Of a stretch of DNA of 64,000 nt, positions 18,300 through 26,070 are shown piece after piece. The notes under the pieces were generated by a model, which did no database searches, was not told where the DNA came from, and saw only the letters and a list, made by a program, of their open reading frames with translations. This DNA comes from Ancylobacter crimeensis (lineage in GTDB: Bacteria; Pseudomonadota; Alphaproteobacteria; Rhizobiales; Xanthobacteraceae): NCBI RefSeq assembly GCF_023016805.1, contig NZ_JALKCH010000002.1, positions 310,001-374,000 on the forward strand, read 5' to 3'. Position 1 is the stretch's first letter; each line of letters opens with the position of its first letter. A program made the position numbers and the translations under genes.

Positions 18300-19601
18300 C
18301 TACACGTCGAGGTGTTCGGTGCCGGTGATCTCGATGCCGAAGCCGGCGAGGCCGACATAGGTGCGGGTGCGCGAGGCGATGAGGCGAATGGAGGATACGC
18401 CGAGATCCTTGAGGATCTGCGCGCCGAGCCCGACTTCATGCCAGTGCGCGTCGCGCAGGCTCTTGGTGTCCTGCGCCTCGCTGCCGACCGCCGTGGCCGG
18501 AACGCCGGCGGTGCCGTCTCGCAGATAGACCAGCACGCCGCGGCCCTCGGCCTTGATGCGCTCCAGCGAGGCGAGGATGGCCTTGCCGCCGGTGAACACA
18601 TCGCCGATCGGATCCGCCCGGTGCAGGCGTACCAGCACGTCCTGCCCGTCGCCGATCTTCCCGTGGACGAGAGCAATGTGGTTCACCGACTCGAAGGGCG
18701 TGACGTAGGAAATGCCGTGCATCTCGCCGACGGCGGTGGGGGCGGCGAATTCAGCGGTGCGCGTGACGAGCTTCTCGCGGGCCTGGCGGTAGGCAATGAG
18801 GTCGGCCACAGAGATGCGGGTCAGCTTGTGCTGGGCGGCGAATTCCGCGATGCGCGGCCCCTTCATCACCGTGCCGTCGTCATTCACCATCTCACCGATC
18901 ACGCCCACCGGCTCCAGGCCGGCGAGCTTGCACAGATCGACCGCGGCCTCGGTATGGCCGGATCGCATCAGCACGCCGCCCTCGCGGGCGATCAGCGGAA
19001 AGATGTGGCCCGGGCGGACGAAATCGACAGCGCCGGCATTGGGATTGGCGAGGCCGCGCACCGTTGCGGTGCGGTCGTCGGCCGAGATGCCGGTGGTGGT
19101 GCCATGGCGATAATCGACCGAGACGGTGAACGCAGTCGCATAGGGCGCGTCATTGTCCGTCACCATGGGGTTGAGGCGCAGCTTGCGGGCATGCTCGGCG
19201 GTGAGCGGCGCGCAGACGATGCCCGAGGTGTGGCGGATGATGAGCGCCATCTTCTCGGCGGTGCAGAACTGCGCGGCGACGATGAGATCGCCCTCGTCCT
19301 CGCGATCGTCGTCATCGGTCACGACGACGATTTCCCCCTTGGCAAAGGCCTCGATTGCCGCTTCCATCCGTGCGCGGAGAGTGTCGCTCATGCTGATCGC
19401 CTTCTGGATGTCGATGCCCAGGAAGTCATTGGGCGTCACCGCCCCGTCGGTAGCAGCGCAGATGCGCTCCGCCGCCTGACGCGAGACCCAGGCCTGTTCA
19501 TCATTGCATAAAGCGGTAACGCTCGCGGGCGACAGGCCGGCCGATCGCGCGAACTGCACGCGCGAAGTCCCGGTCGTCTTGAGCCAGTCCGCCAGTTTCA
19601 T
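18300..19601 (-). CDS. ribB: 3,4-dihydroxy-2-butanone-4-phosphate synthase with degenerate GCH-II domain (RibBX) and N-terminal HTH domain
   Basis: A 433-residue protein with three parts. Residues 1-65 look like a Cro/YdaS-type helix-turn-helix (SRVQFARSAGLSPASVTALC, then AATDGAVTPNDF). Residues ~71-275 are complete DHBP synthase, which converts ribulose 5-phosphate to the four-carbon riboflavin precursor; VVTDDDDREDEGDLI, RHTSGIVCAPL and RSGHTEAAVDL mark the active site. Residues ~285-433 are a GTP cyclohydrolase II-like domain that lacks the zinc cysteines, so it should be inactive, as in the RibBX class known from proteobacteria. An internal ATG (19391, MSDTLRARM) would give a normal RibBX without HTH. 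No FMN riboswitch is visible upstream, but a 19-bp palindrome is. Confidence 0.92.
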   Translation of the reverse strand: MKLADWLKTTGTSRVQFARSAGLSPASVTALCNDEQAWVSRQAAERICAATDGAVTPNDFLGIDIQKAISMSDTLRARMEAAIEAFAKGEIVVVTDDDDREDEGDLIVAAQFCTAEKMALIIRHTSGIVCAPLTAEHARKLRLNPMVTDNDAPYATAFTVSVDYRHGTTTGISADDRTATVRGLANPNAGAVDFVRPGHIFPLIAREGGVLMRSGHTEAAVDLCKLAGLEPVGVIGEMVNDDGTVMKGPRIAEFAAQHKLTRISVADLIAYRQAREKLVTRTAEFAAPTAVGEMHGISYVTPFESVNHIALVHGKIGDGQDVLVRLHRADPIGDVFTGGKAILASLERIKAEGRGVLVYLRDGTAGVPATAVGSEAQDTKSLRDAHWHEVGLGAQILKDLGVSSIRLIASRTRTYVGLAGFGIEITGTEHLDV

Positions 19602-19652
19602 GCGGTGAGCCTAGCGCCTTTCAACTTCGGCAGCAATAAATCGCTTCGATGA

Positions 19653-19671
19653 ATTTCAGTAATACTGAAAT
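19653..19671. promoter_or_regulatory. Perfect 19-bp palindrome, candidate operator of the HTH-RibBX gene
   Basis: ATTTCAGTAATACTGAAAT has perfect 8-base arms around a 3-base centre. Its centre is 61 bases upstream of the HTH-ribB start (19601) and 153 bases upstream of the divergent amidase gene (19815). Size and symmetry fit a dimeric Cro/Xre-type site. That the fused HTH binds it is inference. Confidence 0.55.
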
Positions 19672-19814
19672 CATGGATGGTTATGGATTGAAGGCGGCCG
19701 CGATCGGTTGCCAGCACGTCCTTGCCGTTGGGAAAAGCCAACCGAAGACGCTACACTGTCAGGCGCTCTTGGTCTGGTGCCGGCCTTCGCGTCCGGTGTA
19801 GGGGAGTGAGGGTG

Positions 19815-20330
19815 ATGGTGGGGTTCTACAACAGGATGAAAGCCGTCGATTATGCCCGTCGCTGGGCGCTTGGCCGCAATCCAATGTACGCCGACTACAG
19901 CGCCAGCAAGGGAGGTGGCGGGGACTGCACCAATTTCATGTCGCAATGCGTCCTCGCTGGCGGCTGGAGCATGGTTTTGCCGAGGGATGACCTCATCCTG
20001 AACTGGTGGGCCGAACCGCCGGCGAGGGAGAACAGCCGGAGCTGGTCCAGCGTGGAGCACTTCCTGTTCTTTCTGGAGCGCAGCGGGCGCGGCCAGCCAT
20101 GCGAACTCGGGCAGGTGATACAAGGCGACATCATCCTGCATCAGGGACCCGGAGGGCATCTGATGATGGTTACGGACATCGAAATCGATGGGCCGCGACG
20201 CATGCCCCTGTTGAGCTACCATTCGACCGACCGCCGCGATTACGCGTTGAGCTATGCCATGGTCGGGCCCGGGGGCAGCGGCTTTGGCGTAGAGGGCTAT
20301 CAGTACTGGAAGCTGCGCGACCTCTATTGA
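19815..20330 (+). CDS. Putative amidase domain protein (Amidase_6-like cysteine hydrolase)
   Basis: A 171-residue protein. YNRMKAVDYARRWALGRNP followed by GGGGDCTNFMSQCVLAGG matches the putative amidase domain (Amidase_6), in which the Cys of DCTNF is the likely nucleophile. GGHLMMVTDI would supply the His and YHSTDRRDYAL completes the fold. The family is NlpC/P60-like in arrangement and is common in Gram-positive bacteria, often exported; here there is no signal peptide. ATG 19815 has GGGGAG eight bases upstream; the longer frame adds an Arg-rich, implausible N-terminus. Substrate unknown. It is divergent from HTH-ribB and convergent with aroC. Confidence 0.8.
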   Translation: MVGFYNRMKAVDYARRWALGRNPMYADYSASKGGGGDCTNFMSQCVLAGGWSMVLPRDDLILNWWAEPPARENSRSWSSVEHFLFFLERSGRGQPCELGQVIQGDIILHQGPGGHLMMVTDIEIDGPRRMPLLSYHSTDRRDYALSYAMVGPGGSGFGVEGYQYWKLRDLY

Positions 20331-20359
20331 CGACCCGTTGCGCCCCGGGGCGCCTTCCT

Positions 20360-21472
20360 TCAGCGGGGAAACGGCCAGCTGGTGTTGTCTCCGGTCTGCC
20401 CGCGATGGCGCAGCAGATGATCCGCCATCACGCAGGCGACCATCGCTTCACCGACGGGCACAGCGCGTATGCCGACGCAGGGGTCATGGCGGCCTTTGGT
20501 GAAGATCTCGGCGTTTTCGCCATGGCGGGTCACGGTCTGGCGCGGAGTGAGGATCGACGATGTCGGCTTTACCGCGAAGCGCACGACGATGGGCTGCCCC
20601 GTCGAGATGCCGCCCAGAATGCCGCCGGCGTGGTTGGCGAGGAAAATCGGCTTTCCATCATTGCCCATGCGCATCTCGTCGGCGTTCTGCTCGCCGGTGA
20701 GCCGGGCGCTGGCGAAGCCCTCGCCGATCTCGACGCCCTTCACCGCATTGATGCTCATCAGGGCGGCGGCGAGATCGGCGTCCAGCTTGCCATAGAGCGG
20801 GGCGCCGAGCCCGGCGGGAATCCCCTCGGCAACCACCTCCAGCACCGCACCGACGGAGGAACCGCTCTTGCGGATGCCGTCGAGATAGTTCTCCATCCGG
20901 CCGGCAGCCTCCGCATCCGGGCAGAAGAAGGGATTGCGGCCGATTTCGTCCCAGTCCCACCGGTCTCGGTCGATGTCGATCTCGCCCATGCCGACAAGCG
21001 CACCGCGAATGGTGACGCCGGATAGGACCTTCGCCGCTATGGCGCCTGCGGCGACCCGAACCGCCGTTTCGCGCGCCGAGGAGCGCCCGCCGCCGCGATG
21101 GTCGCGAATGCCGTATTTCACATCATAGGCGTAATCGGCATGGCCGGGCCGATAGCTGGCGGCTATCTCGGAATAATCCTTGGAACGCTGGTCCACATTC
21201 TCGATCAGCAACGCGATCGGGGTGCCGGTAGTGATGAGGCCGCCATCCTCGGTCGGCAGCGTGCCGGAAAGGATCTTCACCTCGTCCGGCTCGCGGCGCT
21301 GGGTGGTGAAGCGCGATTGTCCCGGCCGGCGGCGGTCGAGCGCGGCCTGCACATCGGCGAGTGTGAAGCGGATATTGGGCGGGCAGCCGTCGATCACCCC
21401 GCCGATGGCGGGACCATGGCTTTCGCCGAAGGTGGTGACGCGGAACAGGTGTCCGAACGTGTTGAACGACAT
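20360..21472 (-). CDS. aroC: Chorismate synthase
   Basis: This 370-residue enzyme catalyses the last shikimate step, EPSP to chorismate, with reduced FMN. The N-terminus [19 protein letters not shown] and the segments [31 protein letters not shown] and [18 protein letters not shown] are family signatures. Length is normal. The C-terminus retains [20 protein letters not shown] and [20 protein letters not shown] 21472 is the only sensible start. It stands alone, tail to tail with the amidase-domain gene. Confidence 0.98.
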   Translation of the reverse strand: MSFNTFGHLFRVTTFGESHGPAIGGVIDGCPPNIRFTLADVQAALDRRRPGQSRFTTQRREPDEVKILSGTLPTEDGGLITTGTPIALLIENVDQRSKDYSEIAASYRPGHADYAYDVKYGIRDHRGGGRSSARETAVRVAAGAIAAKVLSGVTIRGALVGMGEIDIDRDRWDWDEIGRNPFFCPDAEAAGRMENYLDGIRKSGSSVGAVLEVVAEGIPAGLGAPLYGKLDADLAAALMSINAVKGVEIGEGFASARLTGEQNADEMRMGNDGKPIFLANHAGGILGGISTGQPIVVRFAVKPTSSILTPRQTVTRHGENAEIFTKGRHDPCVGIRAVPVGEAMVACVMADHLLRHRGQTGDNTSWPFPR

Positions 21473-21685
21473 GCTGAGTTTCGCCGTGCCCGTATGTATT
21501 TCAATACATGGTGTCGGCGGCTTCTAGGCCTCCCGTCCGGGTCCGTCAAACCGGCGCGCTTCCTGTGGGACGATGGTCGTCTCCCACATGGCCGGCGTGG
21601 ACAACGCGTCGTTTCACCGCTGCGCCTCGCAAGCTGCGTGATCCGTGCTACATAGACGACATCGAGGTCCACCATCACATCATAG

Positions 21686-23002
21686 ATGCCATTCTTTGAA
21701 ATCGCCGTCGTTGTGCTGCTTGTGCTGATCAACGGCGTGCTCGCCATGGCCGAGCTCTCGGTCGTGTCATCCCGTCCTGCCCGGTTGCGCTCCCGCGCCG
21801 AACAGGGCTCAGCCGGTGCCCGCGCGGCGCTGGCGCTCGCTGCCGATCCCGGCCGCTTCCTCTCCACGGTGCAGATCGGCATCACGCTGATCGGCATTCT
21901 GGCAGGTGCTTTCTCAGGCGCCACCCTCGGCGACATGCTGGGTACGTGGCTGAAGACCAAGGGCATCGCCCCGGGGCTCGCCGACGGTATCGCCTATGTC
22001 GTGGTCGTCGGCATCATCACCTATTTCTCGCTTGTCATCGGCGAATTGATCCCCAAGCGACTGGCACTACAGAGTCCGGAAAAGCTGGCCTCCCTGGTGG
22101 CGCCGGCGATGCAGGTGCTCTCCAAGGTGGCGGCGCCCGCGGTGTGGATGCTCGACATCTCCACCCGGCTGGTGCTGCGCTTGATGGGCGAGAACGGCGC
22201 GGGTGGCGACAACAACGTCACGGACGAGGAAATCCGCGCCATCGTGGCCGAGGCCGAAACCGCCGGCGTCATCTATCCCGCCGAACGCAAGATGATCGCC
22301 GGCGTGATGCGCCTGGCCGATCGGCCGGTCCGTGCGGTGATGACGCCGCGCACCGACGTCGACTGGATCGACCTCACCGACGACCCGGACGCCGTGCGCC
22401 AGACCATTCGCGAGACCCGGCACACCCGCATGCCGGCCTGCGAAGGCACGCCGGAGGAGGCGATCGGCGTCATCGACATTCGCGACCTTCTGGAAGCCTA
22501 TCTCGACGGCAAGACGCCGGATCCGCGTCAGTTCGTGAAGCCCGGCGCGGTGCTGGTGGAAACCGCTGGCGCGCTCGATGCCATGAAGGTGCTCCGCGAG
22601 ACGCAGGCGCCGATGGCGATCGTGGTCGACGAATATGGTTCGATGGTCGGCCTGCTCACGCCGGCGGATTTGCTGGGCGCCATCGCAGGCACGGTGGCGC
22701 TGGACGATGACGGCCACGCCAACCCGCATGTGACGGAACGCTCGGACGGCTCCTATCTCGTGGCCGGCTCGACCCCGGTCGACGAATTGTCGGACCTGCT
22801 GGCGCTGCATGTGCGGCGCGATTCCCCCTTCCACACCGCGGCGGGCTTTGCGCTCCACGAGCTCAAGGCCATTCCGCAGGAAGGTACGGCGTTCGAAAGC
22901 AATGGCTGGCGCTTCGAGGTGGTGGACATGGACGGGCGGCGCATCGACAAGCTGCTGGTGTCCCGCGCGGTGGCGCCGCGCCGCCGCGCACCGGTCGGCT
23001 GA
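21686..23002 (+). CDS. CNNM/CorC-type hemolysin family protein (DUF21-CBS-CorC_HlyC)
   Basis: A 438-residue inner-membrane protein. A DUF21/CNNM transmembrane domain covers about residues 1-190 (FFEIAVVVLLVLINGVLAMA, then VQIGITLIGILAGAFSG). Two CBS repeats follow at about 205-335 (RPVRAVMTPRTDVDWIDL; VDEYGSMVGLLTPADLLGAI), then a CorC_HlyC domain at about 350-430. Members export Mg2+ or Co2+; the hemolysin name is historical. Transport of Mg2+ is inference from the family. The gene stands alone; a hairpin 11 bases after its stop has its T-run on the other strand and so serves mainly the convergent pilin gene. Confidence 0.92.
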   Translation: MPFFEIAVVVLLVLINGVLAMAELSVVSSRPARLRSRAEQGSAGARAALALAADPGRFLSTVQIGITLIGILAGAFSGATLGDMLGTWLKTKGIAPGLADGIAYVVVVGIITYFSLVIGELIPKRLALQSPEKLASLVAPAMQVLSKVAAPAVWMLDISTRLVLRLMGENGAGGDNNVTDEEIRAIVAEAETAGVIYPAERKMIAGVMRLADRPVRAVMTPRTDVDWIDLTDDPDAVRQTIRETRHTRMPACEGTPEEAIGVIDIRDLLEAYLDGKTPDPRQFVKPGAVLVETAGALDAMKVLRETQAPMAIVVDEYGSMVGLLTPADLLGAIAGTVALDDDGHANPHVTERSDGSYLVAGSTPVDELSDLLALHVRRDSPFHTAAGFALHELKAIPQEGTAFESNGWRFEVVDMDGRRIDKLLVSRAVAPRRRAPVG

Positions 23003-23008
23003 TTTCGC

Positions 23009-23040
23009 AAAAACGGGCGACGCCTTGAAGGTGTCGCCCG
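23009..23040 (-). terminator. Intrinsic terminator of the Flp pilin gene
   Basis: On the minus strand an 11-bp stem CGGGCGACACC / GGCGTCGCCCG (one G-T wobble) around TTCAA is followed by TTTTTGCG. It lies 33 bases past the pilin stop. The stem could also slow transcription from the convergent CorC-family gene, but there is no T-run on that strand. Confidence 0.75.
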
Positions 23041-23072
23041 TCTCGAATTCCGGAACGCTGGAAGCGCGGGCG

Positions 23073-23285
23073 TCAGTTCATGCCGCGCGAGAGAGCCGAG
23101 GCCGGAGCGGCGCTGCTCGGTGCGCTATACCGCGCGCTGAGACTCGCCACCACCGTGACGATGGCAATGGCCAGAGCCGCGGCGATGAGGCCGTATTCGA
23201 GCCCCGTGCCATGCGGACGCCGGGTCACGACGTCACGGCGCCGGTGAGCAAACTGTCCCATCACGATATCTCTGCTTGCGCTCAT
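23073..23285 (-). CDS. Flp/Fap-type IVb pilin-like protein
   Basis: A 70-residue protein. The segment HGTGLEYGLIAAALAIAIVTVV is a type IVb (Flp) prepilin signature. The Gly at position 26 is the likely prepilin peptidase cut, with Glu30-Tyr31 next to a ~20-residue hydrophobic helix that would form the pilus core. The basic leader (residues 1-25, RRRDVVTRRPH) is longer than usual. No tad/cpa assembly genes are nearby, so this is an orphan pilin. ATG 23285 is used; ATG 23261 is an alternative with a somewhat better purine run upstream. A terminator follows. Confidence 0.82.
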   Translation of the reverse strand: MSASRDIVMGQFAHRRRDVVTRRPHGTGLEYGLIAAALAIAIVTVVASLSARYSAPSSAAPASALSRGMN

Positions 23286-23458
23286 CTGTAGCGATATCTG
23301 TCTTGCGGCAGATTTATTGTGAGGCGAACCTAGAGCCCCAGTCCCTGCATGGGAGTTAACGGGGCAAAGCGACTGCAGCCGTGGTTAATGCTTTGCGATC
23401 ATCACAGGCACCCCGAAGGGCTTCGTCGTTCGCTGCGGGCATTGGGAGGCCGGCCATC

Positions 23459-25951
23459 TCAGGTTCCGCGCGGCTTTGCCCGGTTCGTGGGGACTGCATT
23501 GGCCGGGTCTTCGGGCCAGGGGTGCTTGGGGTAGCGGCCGCGCATCTCGGCGCGCACGTCACGCCAGGAGCCGTGCCAGAAAGCCGGCAGGTCGCGTGTG
23601 AGCTGGATGGGCCGGTGCGCAGGTGAAAGCAGCGCCAATGTCAGCGGCACGCGCCCGCCGGCGATCGAAGGATGCACACCGAGTCCGAACAGTTCCTGCA
23701 CCCGCACCGCCAGCGTCGGCCCGCTCTCGGCGGCATAGTCGATCGGCAGGTGCGACCCGGTCGGCACCTCGAAATGGGTCGGTGCCTCCTCCTCCATGCG
23801 GCGGGCCAGATCCCACGGCAGCAGCCCGGCGAGCGCCCGGCCGAGACGATCGGCATTGATGGCGTCGAGGCTGGTGATTCCTTCCAGTTCCGGCGCCAGC
23901 CAGTCGGAAACGGTTTCGGCGAGCCGGGCATCGGAGAGATCGGGCCAGATGTCCGAGGCTGCGGCGTGCAGAAAGCGCACGCGGTCGAGCCATTGGCGCT
24001 GGGCGTTCGAGAAGGGCAGGCGTTCGATCCCGCGCTGTGCGGCACCCTGCGCGAGGGCTTGCGCCGCGGCAGGTCCGGGCTCGACCCGCGCGGTGTGCTC
24101 GTCGAGCGCCAGCGCGCCGAGCCGCCGCACCCTGCGCGCGCGCACCGCGCCGGTGGCGGCATCGAAGGCCGTTTCCACGCCCTCGGCGATGGCGTCGCCG
24201 AATTCGGCGTCCAATTCGGCTGCCGAAAGCTCGGCGGCGAGCAGGATGCGCGGCTCCTCGGCGCCTCCGGCCAGTTCGGCAACGGCGAGGAAACGGGCGC
24301 GGGCGAGTGACAGGACTGGGTCCATCGCCGCGCCGCGGCCATTGGCGAGCACGAAACGCCGCCCGTCCCCGCGTCCGCGCGCGATGCGGTCGGGAAAGGC
24401 GAGCGCCAGCAATGCGGCAGAGGACGGCCGCGCCGCGTGCGAGCGCGACGCCGACGCCGCCCGCGCAGCGCTTCCCGCCCAACGCTCGGCCTGCCGGCGG
24501 GCGTCTTCCCCGCGACGGGAACGGTCGCGCCGGAACCCCTCCAGCCGGTGCAGCAAGTCGACATCCTCGCCCCCGAGGCCGCGCTCGGAGATGACGGCAG
24601 CGATCCAGGCGGCTTCGCTCGCGGCCCCGCGGCGCGCGCCCTCCACCAGCATGCGGGAGAGGCGGGGCTCGAGCGGCAGCCGGGCCATGGCCTTGCCGTC
24701 CTCGGTAAGATGCCCATCGTCATCGAGCGCGCCGAGATTGGTGAGCAGCGTTCGCGCTTCCTTCAATGCAGCAGGCGGCGGCGGATCGAGGAAAGCAAGC
24801 GATGCGGGATCACGGATTCCCCAGGCTGTGAGGTCCAGGACGAGGCGCGCGAGATCCGCGGTGAGGATTTCCGGTATCGCATAGGCCGGCAGGCTGGCGG
24901 TCTCCGCCTCGTTCCACAGCCGATAGCAGATGCCGGGCTCGGTTCGTCCGGCCCGGCCGCGCCGCTGGTCGGCTCCGGCGCGCGAAACCCGCACCGTCTC
25001 GAGTCGGGTGAGGCCGATTCCCGGCTCGAAGCGCGGCACGCGGGCAAGGCCGCCATCGACAACGATGCGTACGCCCTCGATGGTCAGGCTGGTCTCGGCG
25101 ATGGATGTGGCCAGCACCACCTTGCGCCGTCCGGCGGGCGAGGGGGCGATCGCCTGCTCCTGCGCACGGGCGTCCATCGCACCATAGAGCGGGCACAGGT
25201 CGACCGCAGGATCGCCGATCGCCTCCGCCAGCAGGCGCTCGGTGCGGCGGATTTCACCGGCGCCCGGCAGAAAGGCGAGCACCGAGCCCGGCTCGGCGGC
25301 GAGGACGCGCAGCACCGCGTCCGCAACCTGCCGGTCCACCGGCACACGCGGATCGCGGCCCAGATAGACGGTCTCAACTGGAAAGGCGCGCCCTTCGCTC
25401 TCGATGACCGGGGCGGGGGCGCTGCCTGTCGCCATCCGCCGTGCGATACGGGCGCCGTCCAGCGTCGCCGACATGGCGAGCAGGCGTAGATCCTCGCGAA
25501 GCCCGCCCTGCGCGTCCAGCGCCAGAGCGAGGCCGAGATCGGCATCGAGGCTGCGTTCGTGGAATTCGTCGAACAGCACGGCACCGATGCCGGACAATTC
25601 CGGATCGTCGAGGATCATGCGGGTGAAGATACCCTCGGTGACCACTTCGATGCGGGTGCGGCGCGATATTTTCGAGCCGAAGCGCACGCGATAGCCGACC
25701 GTCTCGCCGGTGCTTTCGCCGAGCGTCATCGCCATGCGGTCCGCCGCCGCCCGGGCGGCAAGGCGGCGCGGTTCCAGCACGAGAATGCGGCGGCCTTCCA
25801 TCCATGGCTCGTCGAGCAGGGCCAGCGGCACGCGTGTCGTCTTGCCCGCGCCGGGCGGGGCGACGAGGACGGCATTGGTCTGCGTGGCCAGACGCGCGCA
25901 GAGCGCGGGCAGCACGGCGTCGATCGGCAGCGGGGACGGGAAGGAGCGCAT
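23459..25951 (-). CDS. hrpB: ATP-dependent RNA helicase HrpB
   Basis: This 830-residue DEAH/RHA helicase has Walker A APPGAGKTT at residues 31-39, motif II DEFH at 128-131 (in DEFHERSLDADLG), motif III SATLDG, and motif VI QRRGRAGR. The ~400-residue C-terminal HrpB region ends with the conserved HPSIAGGRVPLTLALLSPAHRPIQLTRDLPAF block. HrpB is a widespread bacterial helicase whose RNA target is unclear. Length is normal. The stop is close to a pilin gene on the same strand with its own leader. The start at 25951 gives the standard N-terminus LPIDAVLPAL. Confidence 0.95.
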   Translation of the reverse strand: MRSFPSPLPIDAVLPALCARLATQTNAVLVAPPGAGKTTRVPLALLDEPWMEGRRILVLEPRRLAARAAADRMAMTLGESTGETVGYRVRFGSKISRRTRIEVVTEGIFTRMILDDPELSGIGAVLFDEFHERSLDADLGLALALDAQGGLREDLRLLAMSATLDGARIARRMATGSAPAPVIESEGRAFPVETVYLGRDPRVPVDRQVADAVLRVLAAEPGSVLAFLPGAGEIRRTERLLAEAIGDPAVDLCPLYGAMDARAQEQAIAPSPAGRRKVVLATSIAETSLTIEGVRIVVDGGLARVPRFEPGIGLTRLETVRVSRAGADQRRGRAGRTEPGICYRLWNEAETASLPAYAIPEILTADLARLVLDLTAWGIRDPASLAFLDPPPPAALKEARTLLTNLGALDDDGHLTEDGKAMARLPLEPRLSRMLVEGARRGAASEAAWIAAVISERGLGGEDVDLLHRLEGFRRDRSRRGEDARRQAERWAGSAARAASASRSHAARPSSAALLALAFPDRIARGRGDGRRFVLANGRGAAMDPVLSLARARFLAVAELAGGAEEPRILLAAELSAAELDAEFGDAIAEGVETAFDAATGAVRARRVRRLGALALDEHTARVEPGPAAAQALAQGAAQRGIERLPFSNAQRQWLDRVRFLHAAASDIWPDLSDARLAETVSDWLAPELEGITSLDAINADRLGRALAGLLPWDLARRMEEEAPTHFEVPTGSHLPIDYAAESGPTLAVRVQELFGLGVHPSIAGGRVPLTLALLSPAHRPIQLTRDLPAFWHGSWRDVRAEMRGRYPKHPWPEDPANAVPTNRAKPRGT

Positions 25952-26012
25952 CGGCGATCCATAGTCGCGGTGCGGCGGCGAGGCCAGTGCCGCTCACGCG
26001 CCGGCGCCCAAT

Positions 26013-26041
26013 GAAAAAGGCCCGGCGCTGTGGCCGGGCCT
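26013..26041 (-). terminator. Intrinsic terminator after the aminotransferase gene
   Basis: On the minus strand AGGCCCGGC / GCCGGGCCT forms a 9-bp stem with a six-base loop, followed by TTTTTC. It begins 30 bases downstream of the aminotransferase stop and separates it from hrpB. Confidence 0.85.
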
Positions 26042-26070
26042 CGTTCTGCTGTCGCAAGGCCGTGCCGGCC

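Noticed and set aside
19602..19814. FMN riboswitch upstream of HTH-ribB
   Set aside because: None of the conserved FMN aptamer segments is present in the 213-base region.
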